From Gemmatimonadota bacterium (lineage in GTDB: Bacteria; Gemmatimonadota; Gemmatimonadetes; Gemmatimonadales; GWC2-71-9), in contig JADKJZ010000014.1 of the NCBI GenBank assembly GCA_016720805.1, positions 124,001-188,000 of the forward strand: a stretch of 64,000 nucleotides of DNA, in the 5' to 3' direction. Below are positions 1 through 9,467 of the stretch, piece by piece. The notes under the pieces are model-generated. The model was given only the letters and a program-made list of their open reading frames with translations. It searched no databases and had not been told where the DNA came from. The position numbers were made by a program, and so were the translations under genes. How positions within the stretch are numbered: position 1 is the first letter of the stretch; every line of letters starts with the position of its first letter.

Positions 1-933
1 ACGATCCATCACCAGGCCACCGCCGTAGGTGATCGCTTTCCCGTCCCGAAGGACACCGGGCACCTCCATCGCCGCGCTCACGTCGGGCGTCCCGACGCGC
101 CGCGCCGTCAGGGCCGCGTTCCAGCGGAGCAGGTCGTCGACGGTCGTCAGCAGCCCGCCGTGGCCGTGCGGATTCTCGAATGGCATGTCGAGCCGCCATG
201 CGGTACCGCTCCTGGCATAGGCCTGCGCCCGCTCCATCACAACGCGGGCATAGTCATCGCGCCAACTGGTGTGGGTCATCCCCAACGGCTGGAAGAACTC
301 GCGCGCCGAGAACTCGGCGAGTGGCGTCCCGCTGATCCGCTCCACCAGCATCGCCAGCAGGGAATAACCACTGTTGGTGTAGGAGTACTTGGCGTCCACT
401 GGATGATTGAGCCCGTGCTGCCGCGCCAGAATGGCGAGCACGTGGCCATGATTGATGGTGCGGGTCCCGCGTGGCCACCCCTCGAGCTCGGCGATCGCGC
501 CCCAGTCGCGCAGCCCGCTGGTGTGCTGCAACAGGTCGGTGATGGTGATCGGGGTGCCGTAGTCGGGGAGCTCGGGGAAGTACCGGCGGATGTCGTCGGT
601 CAGGGCGAGCTGCCCGCGCGCCGCGAGCAGGTGAATCGAGGCCGCGGTGACCTGCTTCGAGACCGAGCCAGCCTCGAAGATGGTCTCGACGTGGTTCGGC
701 GCGCGCTGCTCGATCGAGGCCTGACCCCACGCGCGCCTGACGAGCGGCGTGCCGTCGCGATCAATGCCGAGGACGCAGCCTGGGGCGTCGCCGCGGAACC
801 TGGTGAAGATCGAATCGAGGCGGGGCTCGAGGGATTGGGCGGGGAGGAGGGTCGGAACGAGCAGGGCCCAGAGGGTGACGTGACCCGTGACTCGTGACCA
901 GCGCATCGTGTGGTGACTCGGCGCTCGCTGCAT
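1..933 (-). CDS. Serine hydrolase, beta-lactamase/DD-peptidase fold (3' end outside window)
   Basis: Exported serine hydrolase of the class C beta-lactamase/penicillin-binding-protein-like family (Pfam Beta-lactamase). The start at 933 follows an AGGAGG box six bases upstream; an internal ATG at 906 is possible. The N-terminus carries a hydrophobic signal segment ending near LLPAQ. The nucleophile motif SVSK lies in EAGSVSKQ at about residue 81-88 and the second motif YTN in YSYTNSGYS. Family members are esterases, peptidases or true beta-lactamases, and the substrate cannot be told from sequence. The reading frame is open to base 1, so the C-terminal KTG-type motif is not visible. Upstream lie four GTCGCTTTAGCGAC-type palindromes and the end of hutH on the same strand. 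Confidence 0.85.
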   Translation of the reverse strand, partial: MQRAPSHHTMRWSRVTGHVTLWALLVPTLLPAQSLEPRLDSIFTRFRGDAPGCVLGIDRDGTPLVRRAWGQASIEQRAPNHVETIFEAGSVSKQVTAASIHLLAARGQLALTDDIRRYFPELPDYGTPITITDLLQHTSGLRDWGAIAELEGWPRGTRTINHGHVLAILARQHGLNHPVDAKYSYTNSGYSLLAMLVERISGTPLAEFSAREFFQPLGMTHTSWRDDYARVVMERAQAYARSGTAWRLDMPFENPHGHGGLLTTVDDLLRWNAALTARRVGTPDVSAAMEVPGVLRDGKAITYGGGLVMDR

Positions 934-953
934 CGTTGGCCTCCTCTGGAGCT

Positions 954-1105
954 CGCGGCTCAAGCCGCGGCTCGGCTGATGTCGCTGAAGCGACCGCGAA
1001 TTCCGTGCGGCGCGACGATCACGTCGCTTTAGCGACACCCAATCCCCCGCGGGCGCGACGATCACGTCGCTTTAGCGACATCCGCCGAGCCGTCGCTTTA
1101 GCGAC
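954..1105. repeat. Cluster of short palindromes (GTCGCTTTAGCGAC family)
   Basis: Four copies of a 14-base palindrome with 6-base arms lie at 981-994 (centre GA), 1023-1036, 1066-1079 and 1092-1105 (centre TT). A related palindrome CGCGGCTCAAGCCGCG is at 954-969. The copies at 1023 and 1066 sit inside a 28-base exact direct repeat (1010-1037 and 1053-1080). They fall between the 3' end of hutH and the start of the serine hydrolase gene. They could be REP-like intergenic repeats or tandem operator sites; sequence alone does not decide. Confidence 0.8.
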
Positions 1106-1146
1106 GAGCTGCTACGCGTCGCGCGGCTACATCATCGCGTGTCGTG

Positions 1147-2678
1147 CTACCGCAGCTCCCCGACCGCCCCTTCCACCGCCGCCCGGAGCTTCCCGCTCGT
1201 GATCAGCAGTCGCACCGCCGCGAGGTCGCCGGTCATGATCCGGTCGGCGTCGAGTGGTGGGACGACCGAACGGATCAGGCGACGGCGGCGCCGACACCGG
1301 GGCCCGGGACGAGTGGCGCGTGAAAGTCGAGCGCCTGGGTGGCGTTGAGCAGTTCGACGGCGATCACCCAGCGACTGTTCTCGAGGATCATGGCGCACTG
1401 CCTGGCCGCCGTGGTTCCCATCGAGACGTGGTCTTCCTGATTGGCCGACGTCGGGATGGAATCGACCGACGCCGGGTGCGCGAGCACCTTGTTCTCGCTC
1501 ACGAGCGAGGCGGCAGTGTACTGCGAGATCATCAGCCCTGAATGCAGCCCGCCCTGCCGCGCCAGGAACGCCGGCAGTCCGCTCACCGCCGGATCGAGCA
1601 TGTGCTCCACCCGCCGCTCGGCAATGTTGGCCAGTTCGGCGATGGCAATCTTGGCGTAGTCCATCACCAGGGCCACCGGTTGGCCGTGGAAGTTGCCCGC
1701 CGAGATCACCAGATCATCGTTCGCAAAGACCAGCGGATTGTCGGTGACGGCGTTGACCTCGCGGGTGACCACCTCGGCGGCATGACGGAGGCCGTCGCGC
1801 GAGGCACCGTGCACCTGCGGGATGCAGCGCAGCGAATAGGCGTCCTGGATCTTGTCGCAGTCGGCATGCGAGGCATGCACCGGCGAGTTCGCCGAGATGG
1901 CGAGCACGTTGGCGGCGGTCTCCGCGGCGCCCGGGTGTGGGCGAACCGTCGTCACGCGCAGGTCGAACGGCGCCCGCGATCCCTTCAGCGCCTCGAGCGA
2001 CATCGCCGCGGCGATGTCGCAGGCCGTTGCGAGTTGCTGGCCGTCGTACACGGTCAGCGCGCCGATCGCGGTCATGGCCTGCGTGCCATTGATGAGCGCG
2101 AGCCCTTCCTTCGCCTGCAACGTCACCGGCGCGAGGCCGGCGGCCGCGAGCGCCTCGGCGGCCGGTCGGCGCACACCCTGATACTCTGCCTCCCCCTCGC
2201 CGATCAGCGTCAGTGCCATGTGTGCCAACGGCGCCAGGTCGCCGCTGGCGCCGACCGACCCCTGCGACGGGATCATCGGATGCACGCCGCGGTTGAGCAA
2301 CGCCAGCAGCAACTCGACGACCTCGATCCGGATCCCGCTGAATCCCTGCGCCAGCGATTGGGCGCGGAGCAGGAGCATCGCGCGGACGACTTCGGTCGAC
2401 AGCGGGTCGCCCACGCCCATGGCGTGCGAGACGATCAGGTTCCGCTGCAACTGCTGCACATCCTCGGGGGCGATGCGCACGTTGGCGAGCTTGCCGAAGC
2501 CGGTCGTGACGCCGTAGACGACTCGCCCCTCGGCCACGATCCGCTCGATGAAGGCACGGCTGGTCGCCATGCGGGCGCGGGCATCGTCACAGAGCGCCAC
2601 CGACGTACCGTGGCGCGCCACCGCGACGACATCGGCGATGGTGAGGGGCCGGCCGACGAGGAGGGAGGCAGTCGTCAC
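1147..2678 (-). CDS. hutH: Histidine ammonia-lyase HutH (frameshift near 1280)
   Basis: First step of histidine degradation: non-oxidative removal of ammonia to give urocanate, in the cytoplasm. The MIO-forming Ala-Ser-Gly triad is seen in GSVGASGDLAPLAHMAL, with the flanking YGVTTGFGKL and QEDHVSMGT segments of the family. The GTG start at 2678 overlaps the hutI stop (GTGA), so the two are translationally coupled. The main frame runs to a TGA at 1275 after GPGVGAAVA; the expected C-terminus (LIRSVVPPLDADR and onward to GELR) continues in another frame to 1147. Joined, the protein is about 508 residues, the usual HutH length. The break is thus a one-base indel, either a recent mutation or a sequence error. 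Confidence 0.9.
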
Positions 2679-3901
2679 GAGTGGAACTCCCGGCCGCCGA
2701 GAATCATCCGTTCGATGGGCGAACCGCCGAGGGTATAGGGAAGGTCGCGCCAATCGGCGGAGCCGACGACGAGGAAATCGGCACACATCCCGACGCGGAG
2801 CCGGCCGACGCCCTCGCGCTGCAGCGCGGCCGCGCCGTTGGCGGTGCAGGCCGTCAGGGCCTCGGCGGGGGTGAGGCCGTTGAGCCGCACCGCCAGTGCC
2901 ATCGCCAGCTGCGGCGAGAAGAGCGGCGACGACCCCGGATTGCAGTCCGTCCCGACGGCGACCGCGGCACCGGCATCGATCAGTGCGCGGCCCGGGGCAG
3001 CGGGGATGCCCAGATGCACCGTCACACCCGGGAGGAGGACGCCGATCGTCGGGGCCAGGCCGAGCGCAATGACCTGCGGCTTGCCCGAGGCCTCGAGGTG
3101 GTCGACCGAGATGGCGCCGTGCTCGATCGCCAGTTCGACGCCACCGATGGCATGGAACTGGTCGACATGCGCCTTCACCGCGAGTCCATGATCGCGGGCG
3201 CAGGTGAAGACCCGACGGGCATCGTCGAGGGTGAACGCCTCGCGCTCGATGAAGATGTCCACTGCTCGGGCAAGGCGCCGCTTGATCACTTCCGGGATCA
3301 GCGTCTGGGTCACCATGTCGAGGTAGCCGGGGCGCTCCGCCTCGTCGCGCGGCGGGATGTGGATCAGCAGGGTGGGGACGATATGCGCTGGGCAGTGGTC
3401 GTGGAGCAGGCGGATGGCCTCGAGCGAGGTGAGTTCTGCCTCGAGCGTGAAGCCGTAGCCGCTCTTCACCTCGATCGTCCCCGCGCCGCCGCGGATGAGC
3501 GCCGCCGCGCGTGGTGTGGCGAGGGCTTCGAGGTGCGCGACCGACGCCTCGGCGGTCCGCTGCACCGTGTGCCGGATGCCGCCACCTGCGGCGAGAATCT
3601 GCTCGTAGGGGATCTTCGCCGCGCGCGCCTCGAAGTCGGCGAGGCGGTCACCGGCCCAGACGATGTGGGTGTGCGGGTCGACCAGTGCGGGCACGACGGC
3701 GCGGCCGCCGAGATCGGTCGTCGGCGTCGAGGCGTCGTCCCAGGCCGTGGCCGGGCCGATCCAGGAGATCTTCCCATCAGTCGCCGCGATCGCCACGTCG
3801 CGCTGAATCTCGAGGTCGGACATCGCGGCACCACGCAGCGCACCACGCCCGCCGGGCGAGACGAGTTGCGTGATTCCCGTGAAGAGATGGTCGGCGGTCA
3901 T
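2675..3901 (-). CDS. hutI: Imidazolonepropionase HutI
   Basis: Third step of histidine degradation: hydrolysis of 4-imidazolone-5-propionate to N-formimino-L-glutamate. The 408-residue protein is of the amidohydrolase superfamily. Visible metal-ligand segments are DPHTHIVWAG (HxH) near residue 75, KAHVDQFHAIGG, and VGTDCNPGS near residue 320, as in characterised HutI. The length matches the family (about 400-420). It lies 25 bases after hutU and overlaps hutH by four bases, so it is in one operon with them. Confidence 0.97.
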   Translation of the reverse strand: MTADHLFTGITQLVSPGGRGALRGAAMSDLEIQRDVAIAATDGKISWIGPATAWDDASTPTTDLGGRAVVPALVDPHTHIVWAGDRLADFEARAAKIPYEQILAAGGGIRHTVQRTAEASVAHLEALATPRAAALIRGGAGTIEVKSGYGFTLEAELTSLEAIRLLHDHCPAHIVPTLLIHIPPRDEAERPGYLDMVTQTLIPEVIKRRLARAVDIFIEREAFTLDDARRVFTCARDHGLAVKAHVDQFHAIGGVELAIEHGAISVDHLEASGKPQVIALGLAPTIGVLLPGVTVHLGIPAAPGRALIDAGAAVAVGTDCNPGSSPLFSPQLAMALAVRLNGLTPAEALTACTANGAAALQREGVGRLRVGMCADFLVVGSADWRDLPYTLGGSPIERMILGGREFHS

Positions 3902-3926
3902 CGCTGGAATCTACCCGGCCGTTCGC

Positions 3927-5585
3927 TCACCGGTCGAGCGACGGCATGTCGACCCCGCGCGTGCGCGCCACGTCCTTCGCCAGCGGATAGCCGGCATCGG
4001 CGTGGCGGATGACCCCCATCGCCGGGTCGTTGGTGAGGCAGAGCCGCAACCGCTGCTCGGCCTCGTCGCTGCCATCGGCCACCGCCACCAGCCCGCTGTG
4101 CTGCGAGTAGCCCATCCCGACGCCACCGCCGTGATGGAACGACATCCAGCCGGCTCCACTGGCGATCCCGGTGGCGAAGTTGAGCAGCGGCCAGTCGCTG
4201 ACGGCATCCGAGCCGTCCATCATCGCCTCGGTTTCACGATACGGCGACGCGACGGAGCCGGCGTCGAGGTGGTCACGCCCGATGACGATCGGCGCACTCA
4301 CGCGGCCGTCGCGCACCATCTGGTTGAAGAGCAGTCCCGCCTTGTCGCGCTCGCGATAGCCGAGCCAGCAGATCCGCGCCGGCAGCCCCTGGAAGGCGAT
4401 CTTGTCGCCGGCCCAGCCGAGCCACTTCTGTAGCCGCTCGTCGTCAGGAAAGAGCTCGAGCAGGGCCCGGTCGGTGGCCGCGATGTCGGCGGGGTCACCC
4501 GAGAGCGCGACCCAGCGGAAGGGCCCGCGCCCCTCGCAGAAGGAATCGCGGATGAACGCCGGCACGAAGCCCGGATAGGCCGTCGTCGCACCCACGAGCC
4601 CACCGAGCTCGGCCTGCGTGCGCAGGTTGTTGCCGTAGTCGAAGGCGATCGCCCCCCGCTCCTGCATCGTGATGATCGCCTGGACATGCGTCACCATCGC
4701 GGCGCGCGCCCGTGCGAGGTACTCCGCCGGCTGCTTGCTGCGGAGATCCGCGAGGTCTTCATCAGGGCGGACCGGCGGGAGATAGCCCCACATCGGGTCA
4801 TGCGCGGAGGTCTGGTCGGTGACCAACTCGGGCGTGAAGCCCAGCCGCACCATCTCGGGGATCACCTCCGCCGCGTTGCCGAGGAGCCCGATCGAAAGCG
4901 CTCGCCGTTCGCTGCTCGCCGTTCGCGCCATGGTGATCGCCTCGTGGAGCGAGGCCGCGGTGACGTCCAGATATCTCGTCTCCAGTCGGCGCTGAATGCG
5001 GCTCGCATCGACTTCAACACAAATGGCCACGCCGCCGGCCAGCGTCACCGCGAGGGGCTGGGCGCCACCCATCCCGCCGAGGCCAGCGGTGACGGTGATG
5101 GTGCCGGCGAGCGAACCGCCGAAATGCTTCGAGCCGGCCGAGGCGAAGGTCTCGTACGTTCCCTGCAGGATCCCCTGCGTTCCGATGTAGATCCATGACC
5201 CGGCCGTCATCTGGCCGTACATCATCAGCCCGAGCTGATCGAGTCGGTCGAACTCCTCCCATGTCGCCCACTTCGGCACCAGGTTGGAATTCGCCAGCAG
5301 GACGCGCGGCGCCATCGCATGCGTCTTGAGGACGGCGACCGGCTTGCCGCTCTGGATCAGCAGCGTCTCGTCGTTCTCGAGCCGATCGAGCGTCGCGATG
5401 ATGTCGTGGTACGCCTGCCAGTTGCGCGCCGCCTTGCCGCGGCCGCCGTACACGACCAGCGACTCGGGATGCTCCGCCACCTCGGGGTCGAGGTTGTTCA
5501 TGAGCATCCGCTTGGCGGCTTCCTGGATCCAGCCCTTGGCGGTGCGGTGGGGGCCGTGGGGGGCGCGAAGTGGCGTGTAGGTCAT
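3927..5585 (-). CDS. hutU: Urocanate hydratase HutU
   Basis: Second step of histidine degradation: NAD-dependent hydration of urocanate to imidazolonepropionate. At about 552 residues it matches the family length (about 555). Characteristic stretches seen include LVVYGGRGKAARNW near the N-terminus, the NAD-binding GLGGMGGAQPLA, and the conserved C-terminal HHGGGVGMGYSQHSG. The ATG at 5585 shares one base with the upstream ftcD stop; a GTG at 5588 is an alternative start. It sits in the operon order ftcD-hutU-hutI-hutH. Confidence 0.97.
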   Translation of the reverse strand: MTYTPLRAPHGPHRTAKGWIQEAAKRMLMNNLDPEVAEHPESLVVYGGRGKAARNWQAYHDIIATLDRLENDETLLIQSGKPVAVLKTHAMAPRVLLANSNLVPKWATWEEFDRLDQLGLMMYGQMTAGSWIYIGTQGILQGTYETFASAGSKHFGGSLAGTITVTAGLGGMGGAQPLAVTLAGGVAICVEVDASRIQRRLETRYLDVTAASLHEAITMARTASSERRALSIGLLGNAAEVIPEMVRLGFTPELVTDQTSAHDPMWGYLPPVRPDEDLADLRSKQPAEYLARARAAMVTHVQAIITMQERGAIAFDYGNNLRTQAELGGLVGATTAYPGFVPAFIRDSFCEGRGPFRWVALSGDPADIAATDRALLELFPDDERLQKWLGWAGDKIAFQGLPARICWLGYRERDKAGLLFNQMVRDGRVSAPIVIGRDHLDAGSVASPYRETEAMMDGSDAVSDWPLLNFATGIASGAGWMSFHHGGGVGMGYSQHSGLVAVADGSDEAEQRLRLCLTNDPAMGVIRHADAGYPLAKDVARTRGVDMPSLDR

Positions 5586-7234
5586 CACATCTTCGCCCGC
5601 ACGAAGGCCAGCGTCTCATCCTCGAGCTGTTGCGCCCTCGCCGCCATCCCCGCGCCCTTCGCGACGAGCTCGGCGGCCTCGGCGTTGCCCTTGAGCGAGG
5701 CCGCATTGATCTGGACGTTGAGGTAGGCTCCCATGATGGCGGCGCGGGCGCAGAGCGCGCCGACGCCGGCATCGGAGACCGAGCTCGGCTGCCCCTGCTC
5801 GGCCATCAGCTTGATGAGCGGCATCACGCCGAGGACGGTCTCCATGACGCGGAAGGGGACGCGCGTCGCTTCGAGCGTGGCGGTGTCGATCGCGCGGCGC
5901 CGCGCGGCCTTCTCCTCGTCGGTGCCGCGCGGCATCCCGAAGCCGGCCATGACCCGGTCGAACGCTCGCGTGTCCTCGTCGACCAGGAAGAGCAGCTCCT
6001 GGACGGCGCGCTGCCCCTGCTCGGCGTGGTCGGAGAATTCCTGCCAGCGATGATCCCAGCCGCGCTTGTGCGACGAGAGGTTCGCCACCATGGTGCCGAG
6101 CGCGGCACCGAAGGCGCCGACCGCCGCCGACACCGAACCGCCGCCCGGGGCCGCGCTCTCCGCCGCCGTCTCCGAGGCGAACTGCGCGACCGTCATCGCC
6201 ACAAGGCGCGTGGCGGAAGGATCGCGGAGCAGGTACTCGATCACCCGCTCTTCGGGGTGGAACGGCGTGAGCTCGTCGAGGCCGAGGGAGCGGACGGCAA
6301 TCTTCACCAGTTCCGCCTCGGAGACCCCGACGGATCGCTGCTGCTTTTCGAGGAAGTAGCGGCCGGCGTCGAGCAGGCATTGCAGCGGCACCAGGCCCAC
6401 CAGTTCGGAGCCGGTGACGCGCACTCCGCGCTCGGCGGCGGCACGGCACACCTCATCAAAGGCGACGTGCACCGGGGTCACGGCGATGTCGGTGAGGTTC
6501 ATCGACACCTGCGCAACGCCGTACTCGGGGATGTACCAGCCGATCGCCTTCACTGCCTTGAGCGTTCCCGGTTGCTGCAGTTCGACGCCGTCAGGCTGCT
6601 TGACGGTGCGCCCTGCCTCTCGCACGTCGAACGCGATCGCGTAGGCACGGCGCGTCGAGGTGGTGTTGAGGTTCACGTTGTAGGCGACCAGGAAGTCGCG
6701 CGCGCCGATGACCGTGGCGCCGCGCTGGGCGTCGAACGCCGCCGGGCCGAAGTCCGGCTTCCATTCCGGTTGGAGGATCTTCCGCGGGAGACCCTCGTAT
6801 TCGCCAGCGCGGATCACGGCGAGATTCTGCCGCTCCGGATTCGGCTGGGCCGCCTCATAGAGATAGACCGGGAGATCGAGTTCGCGGCCGACGCGTTTGC
6901 CGAGCTTCGTGGCATATTCGGCCGCTTCCGCCATCGTGATGCCACTGATCGGGACCAACGGGCAGACATCGGTCGCCCCCATCCGCGGATGCTCGCCATG
7001 ATGCTGCCGCATGTCGATCAGCTCACCGGCGAGCTTGATCGCCTGGAACGCCGCCTCGACGACCGCCTCCGGCTCCCCGACGAAGGTCACCACCGTCCGG
7101 TTGGTCGCCTTGCCGGGATCGACATTGAGGAGGCGGACCCCCTCGACGGCGGCGATGCGGTCGGTGATCTGCTGAATGACGCGGGGGTCGCGCCCTTCGG
7201 AGAAGTTCGGAACGCACTCGAGGAGGCGGATCAT
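5585..7234 (-). CDS. ftcD: Glutamate formimidoyltransferase / formimidoyl-THF cyclodeaminase fusion
   Basis: Bifunctional enzyme ending the histidine pathway: it transfers the formimino group of formiminoglutamate to tetrahydrofolate and then releases ammonia to give 5,10-methenyl-THF. The N-terminal part (from MIRLLECVPNFSEGRDP, with QHHGEHPRMGATDVCP) is the formiminotransferase; the part from about residue 340 (VAQFASETAAESAAPGGGS to the end) is the cyclodeaminase. The 549-residue length fits the fused vertebrate-type FTCD (about 540). The start is placed at 7234, where homology begins; the open frame extends further upstream without family similarity. It is the first gene of the hut operon and links it to the one-carbon folate pool also served by gcvT at 39564. 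Confidence 0.95.
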   Translation of the reverse strand: MIRLLECVPNFSEGRDPRVIQQITDRIAAVEGVRLLNVDPGKATNRTVVTFVGEPEAVVEAAFQAIKLAGELIDMRQHHGEHPRMGATDVCPLVPISGITMAEAAEYATKLGKRVGRELDLPVYLYEAAQPNPERQNLAVIRAGEYEGLPRKILQPEWKPDFGPAAFDAQRGATVIGARDFLVAYNVNLNTTSTRRAYAIAFDVREAGRTVKQPDGVELQQPGTLKAVKAIGWYIPEYGVAQVSMNLTDIAVTPVHVAFDEVCRAAAERGVRVTGSELVGLVPLQCLLDAGRYFLEKQQRSVGVSEAELVKIAVRSLGLDELTPFHPEERVIEYLLRDPSATRLVAMTVAQFASETAAESAAPGGGSVSAAVGAFGAALGTMVANLSSHKRGWDHRWQEFSDHAEQGQRAVQELLFLVDEDTRAFDRVMAGFGMPRGTDEEKAARRRAIDTATLEATRVPFRVMETVLGVMPLIKLMAEQGQPSSVSDAGVGALCARAAIMGAYLNVQINAASLKGNAEAAELVAKGAGMAARAQQLEDETLAFVRAKM

Positions 7235-7389
7235 GGCCTGGGCGGGTCTGGGGAGCGGTGCAGCGGCCGACCGGGCCGCACGAACGGGGTCAAATCTAGT
7301 CGCTGGGGCGGGGCCAAAGTGGGGGGCCTCTGGCACCTTCGCCCGGATCGGGGTACTATGGAATTCTCCCTTCCAACCGGACCCAGACC

Positions 7390-7830
7390 ATGATCACCGT
7401 ACGCGAGATGCTCGCCGCCAAGCGGAACAACCTCACTCAGCGAGTGCCACCGACCACCACGGTCCGTGACGCCGCGCAGATCATGAACGAGGCCGGGACC
7501 GGCAGCGTGTTGGTGGAAGCCGGCGGGAAGGTGGTGGGGATCTTCACCGAGCGCGACCTGATGCGTCGCGTGGTCGCCGCCGACAAGCTCCCCGGTGCCA
7601 CGACGGTGGGCGACGTGATGACGACGGCGCTCGTGACCGCGCTGCCCGATGCGACGCTTGCCGACTGTGGCCAGTTGATGAGCGAGCGCCGAATCCGCCA
7701 CTTGCCGGTCTTCGATGGTGAAGAAGTGATCGGGATCGTGACCACCGGCGACCTCCTCGCCCACGAACTCGCCGAGAAGAGCGCCAAGATCCAGCACCTC
7801 GAGGACTTCGTCTTCTACACCCGCAGCTAG
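7390..7830 (+). CDS. CBS-domain pair protein
   Basis: Small 146-residue cytoplasmic protein made of two CBS motifs: residues about 14-65 (PPTTTVRDAAQIMNEAGTGS ... GIFTERDLMRRVV) and about 80-135 (MTTALVTALPDATLADCGQL ... GIVTTGDLLAHEL). Such stand-alone pairs bind adenine nucleotides such as AMP or ATP and act as energy sensors; the target here is unknown. The gene is divergent from ftcD and its stop overlaps the convergent lipoprotein gene (shared CTAG at 7827-7830). No strong ribosome-binding site is seen; a weak -10-like TACTAT is at 7354-7359. Confidence 0.9.
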   Translation: MITVREMLAAKRNNLTQRVPPTTTVRDAAQIMNEAGTGSVLVEAGGKVVGIFTERDLMRRVVAADKLPGATTVGDVMTTALVTALPDATLADCGQLMSERRIRHLPVFDGEEVIGIVTTGDLLAHELAEKSAKIQHLEDFVFYTRS

Positions 7831-8585
7831 GGCGTCGTCACCGGCCTCACGCCCTTGGCGTACGCGCCGTCGCGCGGGTGCTTCGGCGGTTGGGACCAAG
7901 CCATCCGCCTCGGGCTGCCCGGCCCGAGCGACCGGATCATCAGCGCATCACCATCAAACCACGCCACCGAATCGGTGCCCCAGCGGAGCGGATCGTGCCC
8001 CGTCGGGGTCAGCCGCGCCGTATCGCCACGCGCCGAGATCGCACAGATGGCGGAGTCGCAGGCGACGGCGCGGGCGAAGCGCGGCGTGCCGAGCCACAGG
8101 GTCAGGGCGGTGTCGGCCGCGGCATCGGCCGCTGCGACGGCGCGGGCGGCTGCTGCGGCCGGAGGCGCGGGCACGGCCCAGACGCCGCGATCAGTGCGCA
8201 CATAGAGCGTGGCCTCGTCGTCGCTCCACCCCACCTGCGTGGCCTGACCGGCCTCGGCGGGGAGCGGCAGCGAGCGCTCGCCGCCGCTGACGAGGTTCAT
8301 CACCACCACCTCGTGCGGAGTGGCGGCGAGGGTGTCGCGCATGCGAATGAAGGCGAGGACGCCGCCATCCCTGGTGAGCCTGGGTCCGATCTCGATCGGC
8401 ACCGTGAAGGTCAATTGCGTCACCAGTCCACCACCGGCGGACACCGCAAAGAGGTCGGTACGACCATCCGGTCCCTCACCGACGACCACCGCGAACGGCT
8501 CCTCCCCCACGGTGATGCGATTCATCAGCGGCGAGAACTTGCACCCGCCAACCAGGATCAGTGCCAGCAGGGCGGCGTGCTTCAC
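7827..8585 (-). CDS. Lipoprotein with TolB/PD40-like beta-propeller repeats
   Basis: 252-residue predicted lipoprotein: signal peptide KHAALLALILVGGC with the lipobox cysteine at residue 15. Repeats of the type GPRLTRDGGVLAFIR and QVGWSDDEATLYVRTDRGVW resemble PD40/TolB-type blades. Function unknown. The GTG start at 8585 overlaps the stop of the upstream dienelactone hydrolase (GTGA), so the pair is cotranslated. The C-terminus converges on the CBS gene with a 3-base overlap. The open frame continues upstream of 8585, but that part is only the shadow of the hydrolase. Confidence 0.75.
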   Translation of the reverse strand: MKHAALLALILVGGCKFSPLMNRITVGEEPFAVVVGEGPDGRTDLFAVSAGGGLVTQLTFTVPIEIGPRLTRDGGVLAFIRMRDTLAATPHEVVVMNLVSGGERSLPLPAEAGQATQVGWSDDEATLYVRTDRGVWAVPAPPAAAAARAVAAADAAADTALTLWLGTPRFARAVACDSAICAISARGDTARLTPTGHDPLRWGTDSVAWFDGDALMIRSLGPGSPRRMAWSQPPKHPRDGAYAKGVRPVTTP

Positions 8586-9379
8586 TTCCCCTCGAGCTGC
8601 TTCATGAAGAAGGCGTCGATGTCGGCCTGCGCCTTGGCGGCGGCCGGCGTTCCGCTCCCGGTGCGGCCCGGCTTCATGAAGCCATGGCCCGTGCCGGGGT
8701 AGGAGTCGGCGACGAACGACTTGCCGAGCGCCTGCATCGTCGCCGCGATCTGGGGCAGCGAGTTGGTGACCCGGCCGTCCTTCTCGCCGTAGACGCCGAG
8801 CACCGGCGCCTTGACCGTGCGCAGCAGCATGGTGTCGGCGAGCGGGCCGTAGCAAACCACCGCGGCCTTGAGCTTCGGATTGCTCGCGGCGTAGCTCCAC
8901 ACCGTGCCACCGCCCCAGCAGAACCCGATCACGCCGACGCGATCCTTGTTGGTCGCGGCCTGCGCCGTGATCCACTTGAAGGTGGCGTCGAGGTCGGCGA
9001 CGACATCCGCTGTCTTCAGGGTGCCGACCAGGCGGCGCGCGGAATCGCCCAAGGCCTTGGTCGATCCGAACCGCGACGACAGCAGGTCGGGGACGATCGC
9101 CACGTAGCCCTTCCTGGCGTAGTCATCGGCCACGGTCGGCTCCCAGTCGGTCAGGCCGAAGATCTCGTGCACCACGAGGATCGCGGGCGCCTTTCCTTTC
9201 CGCTCGGGATAGGCGACGTAGGCGCGCACCGTGTCGCCCTTGGCATTCGGGAAGGCGACCCATTCGCCATGGGTCGTCACGCCCTGCGCCACGGGCGTCG
9301 GTGCCGGGACGTCGCGCCGGGCCACGAGGATGCCGGCGCCGAGGCCGGTGAGGAGCATGAGGGCAGGGAGGGCGCGCAT
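8582..9379 (-). CDS. Dienelactone hydrolase family protein, exported
   Basis: 265-residue alpha/beta hydrolase of the dienelactone hydrolase family (Pfam DLH). The Cys nucleophile is in GVIGFCWGGG, the Asp in GEKDGRV and the His in GTGHGFMKPG, so the Cys-Asp-His triad of the family is complete. An N-terminal hydrophobic segment (LPALMLLTGLGAGILVA) suggests export or membrane anchoring. The physiological substrate is unknown: family members cleave cyclic lactones and assorted esters. The start ATG at 9379 is chosen because the signal segment begins there. It is coupled to the lipoprotein at 7827. Confidence 0.88.
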   Translation of the reverse strand: MRALPALMLLTGLGAGILVARRDVPAPTPVAQGVTTHGEWVAFPNAKGDTVRAYVAYPERKGKAPAILVVHEIFGLTDWEPTVADDYARKGYVAIVPDLLSSRFGSTKALGDSARRLVGTLKTADVVADLDATFKWITAQAATNKDRVGVIGFCWGGGTVWSYAASNPKLKAAVVCYGPLADTMLLRTVKAPVLGVYGEKDGRVTNSLPQIAATMQALGKSFVADSYPGTGHGFMKPGRTGSGTPAAAKAQADIDAFFMKQLEGK

Positions 9380-9407
9380 GGGGGAGTCCTGGTGAAGGGT
9401 CCGGAAG

Positions 9408-9462
9408 GGGCGCAGCATGCTGCGCCCGTACACAGGTGGTAGGGGCGCAGCATGCTGCGTCC
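9408..9462. repeat. Two copies of a GGGCGCAGCATGCTGCGCCC palindrome
   Basis: A perfect 20-base palindrome (9408-9427) and a near copy with one change (9443-9462) lie between the dienelactone hydrolase and GGDEF genes. Each is followed by a [GC]TAC sequence. Further relatives are at 44066-44085, 44127-44148 and 44901-44920. These look like a dispersed intergenic palindromic repeat family. Confidence 0.8.
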
Positions 9463-9467
9463 CTACG

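Noticed and set aside
5570..7393. Plus-strand open frame of about 607 codons over ftcD
   Set aside because: Antisense shadow of ftcD; no recognisable domain.
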